64,000 bases of DNA from DATBHM01 sp963772375. Lineage in GTDB: Bacteria; Actinomycetota; UBA4738; JACQTL01. The notes below the pieces were generated by a model. It was not told the origin of the DNA and searched no databases. It saw nothing but the letters and a program-made list of their open reading frames with translations. Position 1 is the first letter of the stretch. Every line of letters begins with the position of its first letter. Positions 34,631 through 42,862 of the stretch are shown here, piece after piece. Made by a program: the position numbers and the translations under genes. The stretch covers positions 372,001-436,000 of the forward strand of contig CAVYXG010000001.1 in assembly GCA_963772375.1 (NCBI GenBank). Reading direction: 5' to 3'.

Positions 34631-34661
34631 GATGGACGCCCCTCACTCCTTCCGTACGCCG

Positions 34662-34701
34662 ACGGGGAAGGACGGGTCCGAACGGACCCAGCCTTCCCCG
34701 T
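34662..34701 (-). terminator. Strong intercistronic hairpin between livK and livH
   Basis: ACGGGGAAGG (34662-34671) pairs with CCTTCCCCGT (34692-34701), and GGGTCC/GGACCC pair inside with a GAAC loop. It lies between the binding-protein gene and the permease genes on the minus strand, where partial termination or 3' protection would favour excess binding protein. Confidence 0.65.
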
Positions 34702-34718
34702 GCGACGTCACGCGTCGG

Positions 34719-35978
34719 TCAGCCGAGCTTCAGGTCCGCGGCGTTCCCGAGCGGGCTCATCTTGCCGCTCTTCACCTGGTAGAAGTACAGCAGCGAGGCG
34801 GAGTCCTTCGCATCGAGCTCGTGGTTCTGCGTGAACGCGATGTCCTTCGCGACGCCCTTGAAGGGACTGGCGATCGTCAGTCCGTCCAGATAATTCTTGA
34901 TCCCGGTGCGGATGTCGGTCGGCGTGGTGGCGCCGCCGGCAATGGCCTCCTTGATGCCCTCGCCGATCAGGCCGGCCACGTCGTACCCCTCGGCCGCGTA
35001 GACCGGAACCGATGAGGCCTGGGAGCCGTACGCCGCGTTGTACTTCGCCACGAAGTCGCCGCCGAGGTTCGACGGGATCGAGAGGTACGTGCCCTCGGCC
35101 GAGTCGCCCGCGGAGGACAGGAACGTCGAGGAGCACGAACCGTCGCCCGACATCCACTTCACCGTGAGGCCCGCGGCCTTGCCCTGCTTCACGATCTTGG
35201 CGAAGTCCGCGTCGTAGCCGCCGTAGAAGACGGTGTCGGCGCCCGACGCCTTGATGTCGCTGATGAGGGCGCTGTAGTCGTCCGTGGGCGCGATCGACTG
35301 CCGGCCCGCGATGCTCACGCCGTCGGCCTTCGCCGTCCTGTCCACCGTGTCGGCGAGCGGCTTGCCGTAGTCGCTCGCGTCGTCCGAGACGTAGAGCTTC
35401 TTCGACTTGACGACCTTCGCGATGAAGTGGCCGTCGTTGCCACCCTGCAGGTCGTCGTTGCCGACCGTGCGGTACCAGTAGTCCCAGCCGTTGGCGTCGA
35501 GGTCGACGGCGGTCGCCGACTGCGACACGAACGGGATGCCGGCCTGGTTGTAGGTGTCGCCCACGGCCCGGCTTTCACCGGAGAACGCGGGCCCCGCCAC
35601 CGCGACGGTGTTCGGGTCCTGGACGACGGTGGCCGCGACCGGAGGCGCGTTGTCGCCGCTGCCCTGGGTGTCGGCCTGCGCGAGCTTGACGTTGGCCGGG
35701 AAGTCGGCCTCCGCGTTCAGCTCCTTGAAGTGGAGCTGCATGCCCTGGATGCCCGGCAGGACCAGGTAGTTGTAGGGCCCCGTCCATGCGCCCTGGGCAT
35801 AGACGGTCACGTCAATCTTCTGCGCCGCGGTGGTCCCACCGCCGCCGCTGGTCGAGCTCGTCGTCGCCCCCCCGGTGGTGGTCCCACTCGGCGGCGAGCT
35901 CTTCTTGCACGCGGCCCCGACGAGTGCCAGCACCGCGAGGATGGCGAGCACCCTCAGAATACGGCTCTTGCTCCGCAA
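34719..35978 (-). CDS. livK: Branched-chain amino-acid ABC transporter substrate-binding lipoprotein
   Basis: A 419-residue type I periplasmic-binding-fold lipoprotein (Peripla_BP_6). The signal peptide ends in LALVGAAC near residue 24, followed by a Gly/Thr/Ser-rich linker. The domain contains VAVAGPAFSGESRAV, SDDASDYGKPLADTV, TVFYGGYDADFAKIVKQ and PVYAAEGYDVAGLI. It heads the liv unit. The ligand could be branched-chain amino acids or another small molecule, since the family is broad. Confidence 0.93.
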   Translation of the reverse strand: MRSKSRILRVLAILAVLALVGAACKKSSPPSGTTTGGATTSSTSGGGGTTAAQKIDVTVYAQGAWTGPYNYLVLPGIQGMQLHFKELNAEADFPANVKLAQADTQGSGDNAPPVAATVVQDPNTVAVAGPAFSGESRAVGDTYNQAGIPFVSQSATAVDLDANGWDYWYRTVGNDDLQGGNDGHFIAKVVKSKKLYVSDDASDYGKPLADTVDRTAKADGVSIAGRQSIAPTDDYSALISDIKASGADTVFYGGYDADFAKIVKQGKAAGLTVKWMSGDGSCSSTFLSSAGDSAEGTYLSIPSNLGGDFVAKYNAAYGSQASSVPVYAAEGYDVAGLIGEGIKEAIAGGATTPTDIRTGIKNYLDGLTIASPFKGVAKDIAFTQNHELDAKDSASLLYFYQVKSGKMSPLGNAADLKLG

Positions 35979-36192
35979 GCGCCTCCCCTCCTTTCGTCGT
36001 TCCTACCCTTGGCGGCGAGGTCTACCACATTGGTGGTCCCCGGGAAAGCCGCCGCCGAATCTCTTCGGGACCGCGGATCCACCGGAACGTCATACGGGAC
36101 GCGCGCACGGACGAGTTGTCGCGATGTGGTGCCGAACGGTCGATATCGAATGGCGGACGCGCCTCATGGGCGCGGGTAGGCTGTCGCCCACC

Positions 36193-36278
36193 GCCGGGAT
36201 GGCGAAATTGGCAAACGCGCGCGACTCAAAATCGCGTGGGCTCCGCCCTTGAGGGTTCGAGTCCCTCTCCCGGCACCA
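36193..36278 (+). tRNA. tRNA-Leu (anticodon CAA)
   Basis: An 86-base class II tRNA. The acceptor stem is GCCGGGA/TCCCGGC with discriminator A and an encoded CCA (36276-36278). The anticodon stem is CGCGA/TCGCG with loop CTCAAAA, anticodon CAA at 36227-36229, reading UUG. A long variable arm and the T arm GAGGG-TTCGAGT-CCCTC are present. TAGGCT (36177-36182) lies ten bases upstream as a plausible -10 box. Confidence 0.96.
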
Positions 36279-36299
36279 CCCTCGGCTCGATTGCCGGAT

Positions 36300-37529
36300 T
36301 CAGCCCCGGACCAGGAGTGCCTCGAGGCCGCGGATGATGTAGCCGGGCTTCCAGCTCGGTTCCCGGACCGGCTCGAGGCCGGGGATCCGTTCGAGGATCG
36401 TCCGGAACGACGTCTCGAGCTCCACGCGGGCGAGCGGCGCGCCCAGGCAGAAGTGGATCCCGGCGCCGAACGTGACGTGTGGGTTGGGGTCGCGCCCCAC
36501 GTCGAGCCGTCCGGGTTCGGCGAACACCTCCGGGTCGTGGTTGGCCGAGCCGAACAGCAGTCCCAGCTCCGAACCGCGCGAGATGCGCCGCCCGTGGATC
36601 TCGACGTCCTCCAGCACCCAGCGTTCGAACATCTGCAGCGGCGTGTCGTACCGCAGCAGCTCCTCCACCGCGCGCGGGATGAGGGAGTGGTCGGCGCGAA
36701 GACGTTCCAGCTGGTCGGGGTTCCGGAACAGCGCCCACCAGCCGTTCCCGGTGGCGTTCACCGTGGCCTCGTGGCCGGCGTTCAGCAACAGGACGCACGT
36801 GCCGATCAGCTCGTCCTCGGACAGGCGCTCGCCCTCGTCGACCACCATCGCCAGGCGGCTGATGAGGTCGTCCCGCGGGGTCCGCCGCCTGACGCGGGAA
36901 AGCTCGCGGAGGTAGTCGGTGAACTCCACGCTCGCGGCGACCGCGCGGCGCTCGTAGTCGGGTGACGGGTTCAGCTCGTACAGCAGGCAGATCTCGGCCG
37001 ACCACGGCCGGAGGTGGTGGCGGTCGGCCTCGGGCACGCCGAGCATCTCGGCGATGATCTCGACGGGGAGCGGCTCGGCCACCTTCGCGATGAGGTCGAA
37101 CTCCCCCGTCCCCCGCACCGCATCGACCAGCCGGGTCACGACGGCCTGCACGCTGGGCTGCAGCGCCTCCACGGTCTTCGGCGTGAACGCCTTGGAGACG
37201 AGACGCCGGACGCGGGTGTGGTCGGGCGGCTCCATGTCGAGGATGCCGCTGCGGATCAGGTGCCAGAACGGGTCGAGGTGGGGCGGATCGGGCGGGTGGC
37301 CCATCTCCTCGTGGGTGGCCGCGTGCAGGTAGGTTCGTCCGAACCGCCGGTCGCGGAGCGCGGCGTTGACGTCCACGTGCCGTGACACCAGCCAGTGATC
37401 GGTCACGTCGTCGTGCAGGACCGGATGGTCCGCGCGAAGGCGCGCGTACGCCGGGTAGGGGTTCGCCACGAACGTGACGTCGTCGGGGAGGAACCCCACG
37501 TCGGTCGCCCGCACCCCTTCGGCCTGCAC
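36300..37529 (-). CDS. Cytochrome P450
   Basis: A 409-residue soluble bacterial P450. The I-helix oxygen-activation segment is LLLNAGHEATVN, the ExxR motif is EELLR, and the haem loop is FGAGIHFCLGAPLAR with the Cys ligand near residue 361. The I-helix has Ala after Glu (AGHEA) where Thr is common. The GTG start has GGGAGGGAG about nine bases upstream. It follows trpA by 27 bases on the same strand, so cotranscription with trpBA is possible. Partner ferredoxin genes are not nearby, and the substrate is unknown. Confidence 0.94.
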   Translation of the reverse strand: MQAEGVRATDVGFLPDDVTFVANPYPAYARLRADHPVLHDDVTDHWLVSRHVDVNAALRDRRFGRTYLHAATHEEMGHPPDPPHLDPFWHLIRSGILDMEPPDHTRVRRLVSKAFTPKTVEALQPSVQAVVTRLVDAVRGTGEFDLIAKVAEPLPVEIIAEMLGVPEADRHHLRPWSAEICLLYELNPSPDYERRAVAASVEFTDYLRELSRVRRRTPRDDLISRLAMVVDEGERLSEDELIGTCVLLLNAGHEATVNATGNGWWALFRNPDQLERLRADHSLIPRAVEELLRYDTPLQMFERWVLEDVEIHGRRISRGSELGLLFGSANHDPEVFAEPGRLDVGRDPNPHVTFGAGIHFCLGAPLARVELETSFRTILERIPGLEPVREPSWKPGYIIRGLEALLVRG

Positions 37530-37555
37530 TGATGCTCCCTCCCGCTCACCCGATT

Positions 37556-38338
37556 CTAGGCCGGGCCCCCCGCCGGGACGGCCGCCCGGAATCGCTCCGC
37601 GAGGGCCAGCGCCCCGTCGACGTCCCCGTCGAGCAGCGGCCGGACGAGCGCCGTACCCACCACGACGCCATCGGCGAACCGGCAGGCCTCCGTGGCGTGC
37701 TCCGGCGTCCCGATGCCGACGCCGACGACGAGCGGGCAACCCGTCACGGGCCGCAGCGCGGTCACGAGCTCCTCGGCCGTCCCCGCCAGCTCGCCGCGCT
37801 CGCCGGTCACGCCGTACGTCGACACGCAGTACACGAAGCCACGGGCGTTCCGGGCCACCACCCCCAGGCGCTCCGCCGACGTCCCCGGCGCCGCCAGGAA
37901 GACCGTCTCGATGCGGTGCTCCGCCGCCTCGCCGCACCAGTCCCCCGCCTCGTCGACCGGCAGGTCGGGCACGATCACCGCGTTCACCCCGGATGCCGAG
38001 GCCCGGCGGAGGAACCCCGCCGTCCCCATCGCCAACACCGGGTTGAGATAGGTCATCACCGCCACGGGCACCCCCAGGCCGGCCCGCGACACCAGGTCGA
38101 GGACCGATCCGAGCGAGGCCCCGTCGGCGAGGGCCACGCGGGAGGCCTCCTGGATCACCGGCCCGTCCATGACGGGATCGGAGAACGGGACCCCCACCTC
38201 CACGGCGTCCGCCCCGGCCTCCTCGAGCCCTCGGAGGAACGCCGGTGTCACTGCGGGGTGGCCCCCCATCGCGTAGGGGACGAAGACGCGGCCTCCCCGC
38301 TCGAGGCGCCGCCGGAGGGCCGGCTCGAGCTCAGGCAC
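37556..38338 (-). CDS. trpA: Tryptophan synthase alpha chain
   Basis: A 260-residue TIM barrel that cleaves indole-3-glycerol phosphate to indole. The catalytic Glu lies in DAVEVGVPFSDPVMDGPVIQ. The second acidic site (Asp 60 in the enteric enzyme) falls in the same segment. VIVPDLPVDEA and the phosphate-binding GVGIGTPEHA are present. It overlaps trpB by eight bases, the usual tight coupling of the two subunits. Confidence 0.96.
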   Translation of the reverse strand: MPELEPALRRRLERGGRVFVPYAMGGHPAVTPAFLRGLEEAGADAVEVGVPFSDPVMDGPVIQEASRVALADGASLGSVLDLVSRAGLGVPVAVMTYLNPVLAMGTAGFLRRASASGVNAVIVPDLPVDEAGDWCGEAAEHRIETVFLAAPGTSAERLGVVARNARGFVYCVSTYGVTGERGELAGTAEELVTALRPVTGCPLVVGVGIGTPEHATEACRFADGVVVGTALVRPLLDGDVDGALALAERFRAAVPAGGPA

Positions 38339-39548
38339 CGCCCGAGCCCAGGGCGGCGCGAACGGTGTCGAGGTCCTTGTCCCCCCGCCCCGAGAGGCAC
38401 ACCAGAACCGTCGAGCCCACGGGGAGCGGACGCCGGAGCAGCCAGCCGATCACGTGGGCGGGCTCGAGGGCGGGGAGGATGCCCTCGGTGCGGGCCAGCG
38501 CCCGGAATCCCGCCAGGGCGTCTTCGTCCGTAGCGTTCGTGTACTCCGCCAGTCCGGCGTCCTTCAGATAGGAGTGCTCCGGGCCCACGCCCGGGTAGTC
38601 GAGGCCGGCCGAGATGGAGTGCGTGGTCGCGATCTGGCCGTCGGGGTCCTGGAGGAGATACGACATGGCGCCGTGCAGCACGCCAGGCCGGCCGTCGGTG
38701 AGGGTGGCGCAGTGGTCGCCGAGCCGTCCGGTCCCCCGCCCTGCCGCCTCGACCCCGACGAGCCGCGGGCCGGACCCCACGAAGGCCGTGAACATCCCGA
38801 TGGCGTTCGAGCCTCCGCCGACGCATGCGGCAACCACGTCCGGCAGCTCGGAGCCGGCCGCCGCCGCGAACTGACCCCTGGCCTCGTCCCCGATGACGCG
38901 CTGGAGGTCGCGCACCATCGCCGGGAACGGGTGGGGCCCCACCACCGACCCGATCACGTAGTGGGTGTCGCGGACGCTCGCCGCCCAGTCCCGGAGGGCC
39001 TCGTTGATCGCGTCCTTCAGGGTCCGCGAGCCAGTCGTCACCGGGACCACCTCGGCGCCGAGCAGCTCCATCCGGGCGACGTTCACCGCCTGCCGCCGGG
39101 TGTCCTCCTCGCCCATGTACACGACGCAGGGCAGGCCGAACAGCGCACACGCGGTCGCGGTGGCCACGCCGTGCTGGCCGGCGCCGGTCTCCGCGATGAT
39201 CCGGCGCTTCCCCAGCCGGTGGGCCAGCAGGACCTGCCCGACCGTGTTGTTGATCTTGTGCGCACCGGTGTGGGCCAGGTCCTCCCGCTTCAGCCACACC
39301 CGGTAGCCGGTGTCCTCCGACAGCCGCGGGGCGAACGTGAGCGGAGTGGCCCGGCCGACGAAGTCCCGGAGGAGGCGTTCGAGCTCGGAACGGAACCCCG
39401 GGTCGTCGCGCATCGACGACCACCCCCCGGCGAGCTCGTCCAGGGCGGGGATCAGCACCTCGGGCACGTACCTGCCCCCGTACGCGCCGAACCGACCCCG
39501 GGCGTCCGGGACCGACCCAGGAACGCGTTCGCGAAGATCGGAGGCCAA
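38331..39548 (-). CDS. trpB: Tryptophan synthase beta chain
   Basis: A 405-residue PLP enzyme that joins indole and serine. The PLP lysine is Lys 98 in HTGAHKINNTVGQ, the phosphate loop is GGGSNAIG, and GRFGAYGGRYVPE marks the N-terminus. The best start is TTG at 39548, because no ATG or GTG fits between the upstream open frame and the conserved region. No strong ribosome site is seen. trpC is not immediately upstream: the three beta-helix genes on the other strand lie between. Confidence 0.95.
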   Translation of the reverse strand: MASDLRERVPGSVPDARGRFGAYGGRYVPEVLIPALDELAGGWSSMRDDPGFRSELERLLRDFVGRATPLTFAPRLSEDTGYRVWLKREDLAHTGAHKINNTVGQVLLAHRLGKRRIIAETGAGQHGVATATACALFGLPCVVYMGEEDTRRQAVNVARMELLGAEVVPVTTGSRTLKDAINEALRDWAASVRDTHYVIGSVVGPHPFPAMVRDLQRVIGDEARGQFAAAAGSELPDVVAACVGGGSNAIGMFTAFVGSGPRLVGVEAAGRGTGRLGDHCATLTDGRPGVLHGAMSYLLQDPDGQIATTHSISAGLDYPGVGPEHSYLKDAGLAEYTNATDEDALAGFRALARTEGILPALEPAHVIGWLLRRPLPVGSTVLVCLSGRGDKDLDTVRAALGSGGA

Positions 39549-39583
39549 GACGCCCGAGTGTACCGATCGGCTCGTCCCTCCCC

Positions 39584-39612
39584 TTGACGTCAAGGCCCGG
39601 AGCGCCGAAGGT
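39584..39612 (+). promoter_or_regulatory. Predicted promoter of beta-helix gene 1
   Basis: TTGACG (39584-39589), a 17-base spacer and GAAGGT (39607-39612). The two following paralogues also have TTGAC at 46-51 bases before the ribosome site, so the element is shared. The -10 is weak. Confidence 0.45.
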
Positions 39613-39642
39613 GCGGCCGCCAACCTCCAGGGAGGAACCCGG

Positions 39643-41136
39643 ATGTCGCGCCACCGTCCCCGCGTCCCCGTCCTCGCCGGCGCCCTGCTCGCGATCGTCG
39701 CGGTCGTCGTCCCGGCCCGGGCCGGGGGAGCCGATACCTGGACGTTCCCGGGGACCTGTCCCGGCACCACGCTGCAGGACTGCGTGAACGGCGCGACGGC
39801 GGGGGACACGATCGAGATCGCAACAAACGACCCCATCCAGGAGATCGTGATCATCGACCGCAGCCTCACGGTCCGTGCGGCAGCGGGTTTCCATCCGACG
39901 GTGCTCGCCATGGGGGCAGGCGACGGCAGCACCGGAACGCTGGGGGTGTTCCTCGAGGGCCTGAAGATCCCCGGCGGGGTGCTCGTACGCCTCACCGCGG
40001 GGTCGGGGCACGTCGTCGGGCTCCATCACCTGACCATGAACCTGAGCCCCCAGGCGGCCCAGGGGATCGAGCTCGACCTGGGGGTCCCGTCCACGGTCGA
40101 GGTCACGGACAGCACCATCCGCGGCTCGCTGCGGCAGACCGACCTTGTGTACGCGACCACCGGCAACCCCTCCGGGCTGGTGCGGTTCCGGGCCGTGGGC
40201 AACCGGCTGTTCGGCGAGGACGACCCGCAGGGCGGGGGCGGGTTCCTTCTGGAGACGTCGAGAACCGGCTCGGTCCGGGCCGACTTCTTCAACAACTCGG
40301 TGTGGAACGTGCAGGCCTGCTGCGGTGCGGAGGCGGGCCTCGCCGTGAACCCGCGCGGGCCCAGCCACGTCGACGTCAACGCGGTGGGGAACACGATCGA
40401 CCACAGCGGGTTCATCGGACTGAACATCCGCAACGATCTGCTGCCGACGGGACACGTCTCGGTCGACGCGTTCGACAACGTCCTATCGAACAACGGCGGC
40501 TCGGCGATCGAGCTCGAGAGCAAGCACAAGCCCACGCTCACGTTCCGGGAGGGGCGCAGCGACTTCTTCGCCAACGGCGGGCCGAACATCCTCGAAGGAC
40601 ACTCGCTCGGGACTGGCAACCTCGCCCAGAACCCCCGATTCGTGCACCCGGGTACGGGCGGCCTCGCGCTGAGGTCGACCTCGCCGTTGATCGACGCGGG
40701 CGAGGTGTGCTCGCCCGGCGGCGTGGGGAGCCCCGACGCCGCCGGCCGATTCCGGCTGGCCGGGCCGAGCGTGGACATGGGGGCGTTCGAGCGGGGCGCG
40801 GGCCCGCCGACCGGCGCGGTGCTCCTCGGCGGCCCGGGAAACGACATGCTCGACGGCACGACCGGCGCCGACATCCTGTGCGGGGCGGGCGGCCCGGACG
40901 TGCTCAGAGGCGAGGGCGGTGGGGACTTCCTGGACGGGGGCCCGGGCCCGGACGACGTCTTCGGCGACACGGGACCGGACCGGCTGTTCGGCGGTCCCGG
41001 TGACGATCCCTGCCTGGACAGCCATGACGGAGTGGGCGGCAACGACCACATCGACGGCGGACCGGGTAACGACGGGTTCCTGGCGGACGCCGGGGACGTG
41101 CGCGTGCGCACCGAGCACCCGACCCCCTGCAATTGA
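39643..41136 (+). CDS. Secreted beta-helix protein with RTX-like repeats, paralogue 1
   Basis: A 497-residue exported protein. GGGAGGAA lies before the ATG, and the signal peptide ends near VVPARAGGA. The N-terminal motif CPGTTLQDCVNGATAGDTI leads into a right-handed beta-helix region (about 40-330). A choice-of-anchor-Q-like segment follows (SPLIDAGEVC, DMGAFERG). The last 110 residues hold about seven GGxGxD-type units (GGPGNDMLD, GEGGGDFLD, GGPGDDPC) that would bind calcium, and the protein ends PTPCN. No transporter for unfolded RTX proteins is nearby, and the Sec signal peptide argues against type I export. Adhesion or polysaccharide binding is possible. Confidence 0.85.
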   Translation: MSRHRPRVPVLAGALLAIVAVVVPARAGGADTWTFPGTCPGTTLQDCVNGATAGDTIEIATNDPIQEIVIIDRSLTVRAAAGFHPTVLAMGAGDGSTGTLGVFLEGLKIPGGVLVRLTAGSGHVVGLHHLTMNLSPQAAQGIELDLGVPSTVEVTDSTIRGSLRQTDLVYATTGNPSGLVRFRAVGNRLFGEDDPQGGGGFLLETSRTGSVRADFFNNSVWNVQACCGAEAGLAVNPRGPSHVDVNAVGNTIDHSGFIGLNIRNDLLPTGHVSVDAFDNVLSNNGGSAIELESKHKPTLTFREGRSDFFANGGPNILEGHSLGTGNLAQNPRFVHPGTGGLALRSTSPLIDAGEVCSPGGVGSPDAAGRFRLAGPSVDMGAFERGAGPPTGAVLLGGPGNDMLDGTTGADILCGAGGPDVLRGEGGGDFLDGGPGPDDVFGDTGPDRLFGGPGDDPCLDSHDGVGGNDHIDGGPGNDGFLADAGDVRVRTEHPTPCN

Positions 41137-41150
41137 TCGCCGCGGTTGGC

Positions 41151-41179
41151 TTGACGGATCCCGGCGGAGCCACCAGGCT
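41151..41179 (+). promoter_or_regulatory. Predicted promoter of beta-helix gene 2
   Basis: TTGACG (41151-41156), a 17-base spacer and CAGGCT (41174-41179), placed as in paralogue 1, starting 14 bases after that gene's stop codon. Confidence 0.45.
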
Positions 41180-41210
41180 GCCGGTTCCACGTTCCGGGAG
41201 GAGGCCCGCG

Positions 41211-42737
41211 TTGCGCGTTCGTCGCGTTCGTCCGGCATTGGGAGCGGCGCTGCTGATCGTCGCCTCGCCGGCGGCGCCGGCCCCCCCCGCATTCGCAACC
41301 GGCCGCGGGTCGCTGCCGGCCCACCTCGTCTATCCGAGCGGCAACTGTCCCGGAACGCTCCAGCGGTGCATCAACTCGGTGTCGCGGGGCGACACGGTCA
41401 TCGTGGTCGAGGACAGCCACGACGAGGGGTTCATCTCGATCACGAAGAGCCTCGCCCTGAAGGCGGGGGGCGCGTTCCATCCCATGCTCGACGGCGTGCA
41501 GGCGGTCGGCGATCTGGGCCACGGGCTCATCGCCATCACGGTTCAGGGATTCGAGGTCGACGGATCGGTGAGCGGGTATCCGGCCGACGTGGGCGACTCG
41601 GTGACGTTCCGGAACCTGGACGTCCGACAGGCGCCCGGCGACAGTGATGCGGCGCTGTACGCCGACGCCGAGGCCCCCGGTACGTTCGTGACGATGGAGC
41701 GCAACACCGTCCACGGCGACAACCACCAGTCGGAGGCCATCGAGGTCATCTTGCAGGCGACGTCCGGGACGGTCGACGTCCGCGTGGTGGGCAACCAGGT
41801 GGACAACCACGGCTCCTCCGAGAGCGGCGGCGGCATCCTCGTGAACAACTCCGACGCGGGCGCCGTGCAGGCGGTCGTCGACGGCAACTCCGTGTGGGAC
41901 GTCGGACAGTGCGGGTGCGGGGCGTCCCCCGGCATCGGCATCGAGGGCGGCGCGGCGAGCGGCGTCACCGTCGCCGACGCCGTCGGGAACATCATCGACC
42001 GCGCCCAGGTGGTCAGCCTCTGGGTCGACGTCGACGACAACGGGCTGGGGCCACAGCACCTGCTCACCGTGCACGCGTTCGACAACGTGATCACCCACGC
42101 GGTCGAGCCGCTCGCGATCCTGGACGGCTCTCCGTCCCGCCTGCGGTTCGACGCGGGGACGAGCGACTGCTTCGCCGACGGCACCTCCGACCTCTCCGGC
42201 CACTCCCCCGGAACCGGGAACCTCGCCGTGGATCCGCGGTACTACGACGCGCCGTTCGGCAACCTTCGGCTGAAGCCCGCCTCGCCGCTGATCGACCGGG
42301 GGCTGGTCTGCTCGCCGGGCGGGATCGAGAACCTCGACGCGGCCGGCCACGGCCGCCTGTCCGGCGACGGCGTCGACCTCGGCGCGTTCGAGCTCGGCGC
42401 CGGTGCCCCGACCGGGGTGGCGCTGGTCGGCACGTCGGGGGCCGACTCGCTCACCGGAACCGCGGGGGCCGACATCGTGTGCGGGATGGGCGACAGCGAC
42501 ACGCTGAAGGGCGGAGCTGGAGCCGATTGGATCGAAGGCGGCGCGGGAGCGGACCGCCTCAGCGAGGGTCCGGGCGCGGATCGGTTGTTCGGGGGAGCCG
42601 GCAACGATCCCTGCCTCAACACCGCCGACGGCCACGGCGGCGACTCGATCGACGGCGGAACGGGCACCGACCACTACCGGTCGAACCAGGGCGACTCGGT
42701 GGTCCACGCCGCGGTCCGCTCGAACTGCGCGGTCTGA
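41211..42737 (+). CDS. Secreted beta-helix protein with RTX-like repeats, paralogue 2
   Basis: A 508-residue paralogue. The TTG start follows GGGAGGAGG with about six bases between, and an Arg-rich signal peptide ends near PPAFA. It has the same layout: CPGTLQRCINSVSRGDTVI, a beta-helix with Asp/Val/Asn-rich rungs, SPLIDRGLVC and DLGAFELG, then GGxGxD-like repeats (GGAGADWIE, GGAGADRLS, GGAGNDPCL). It ends with a Cys three residues from the C-terminus (NCAV). It is more acidic than paralogue 1. It probably arose by tandem duplication. Confidence 0.85.
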   Translation: MRVRRVRPALGAALLIVASPAAPAPPAFATGRGSLPAHLVYPSGNCPGTLQRCINSVSRGDTVIVVEDSHDEGFISITKSLALKAGGAFHPMLDGVQAVGDLGHGLIAITVQGFEVDGSVSGYPADVGDSVTFRNLDVRQAPGDSDAALYADAEAPGTFVTMERNTVHGDNHQSEAIEVILQATSGTVDVRVVGNQVDNHGSSESGGGILVNNSDAGAVQAVVDGNSVWDVGQCGCGASPGIGIEGGAASGVTVADAVGNIIDRAQVVSLWVDVDDNGLGPQHLLTVHAFDNVITHAVEPLAILDGSPSRLRFDAGTSDCFADGTSDLSGHSPGTGNLAVDPRYYDAPFGNLRLKPASPLIDRGLVCSPGGIENLDAAGHGRLSGDGVDLGAFELGAGAPTGVALVGTSGADSLTGTAGADIVCGMGDSDTLKGGAGADWIEGGAGADRLSEGPGADRLFGGAGNDPCLNTADGHGGDSIDGGTGTDHYRSNQGDSVVHAAVRSNCAV

Positions 42738-42783
42738 ACCCCTCGGCCGCCTCCGGTTCACGCCACGCCGGCAACCGACGCAT

Positions 42784-42813
42784 TTGACAGGGAAACAGGC
42801 GCGAGCGGACGCT
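42784..42813 (+). promoter_or_regulatory. Predicted promoter of beta-helix gene 3
   Basis: TTGACA (42784-42789), an 18-base spacer and GACGCT (42808-42813), followed by GGAGG at 42835-42839. Same arrangement as the two upstream paralogues. Confidence 0.45.
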
Positions 42814-42862
42814 TCGCCGTCGATCCCGCACCCTGGAGGTTGGTCTCCTCCGACGATCGGTC

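Noticed and set aside
38248..42761. Minus-strand open frames of 735 and 911 codons antisense to trpBA-adjacent and beta-helix genes
   Set aside because: Low-complexity Arg/Pro/Ser or Val-rich sequence without motifs; the beta-helix and trp genes explain the region.
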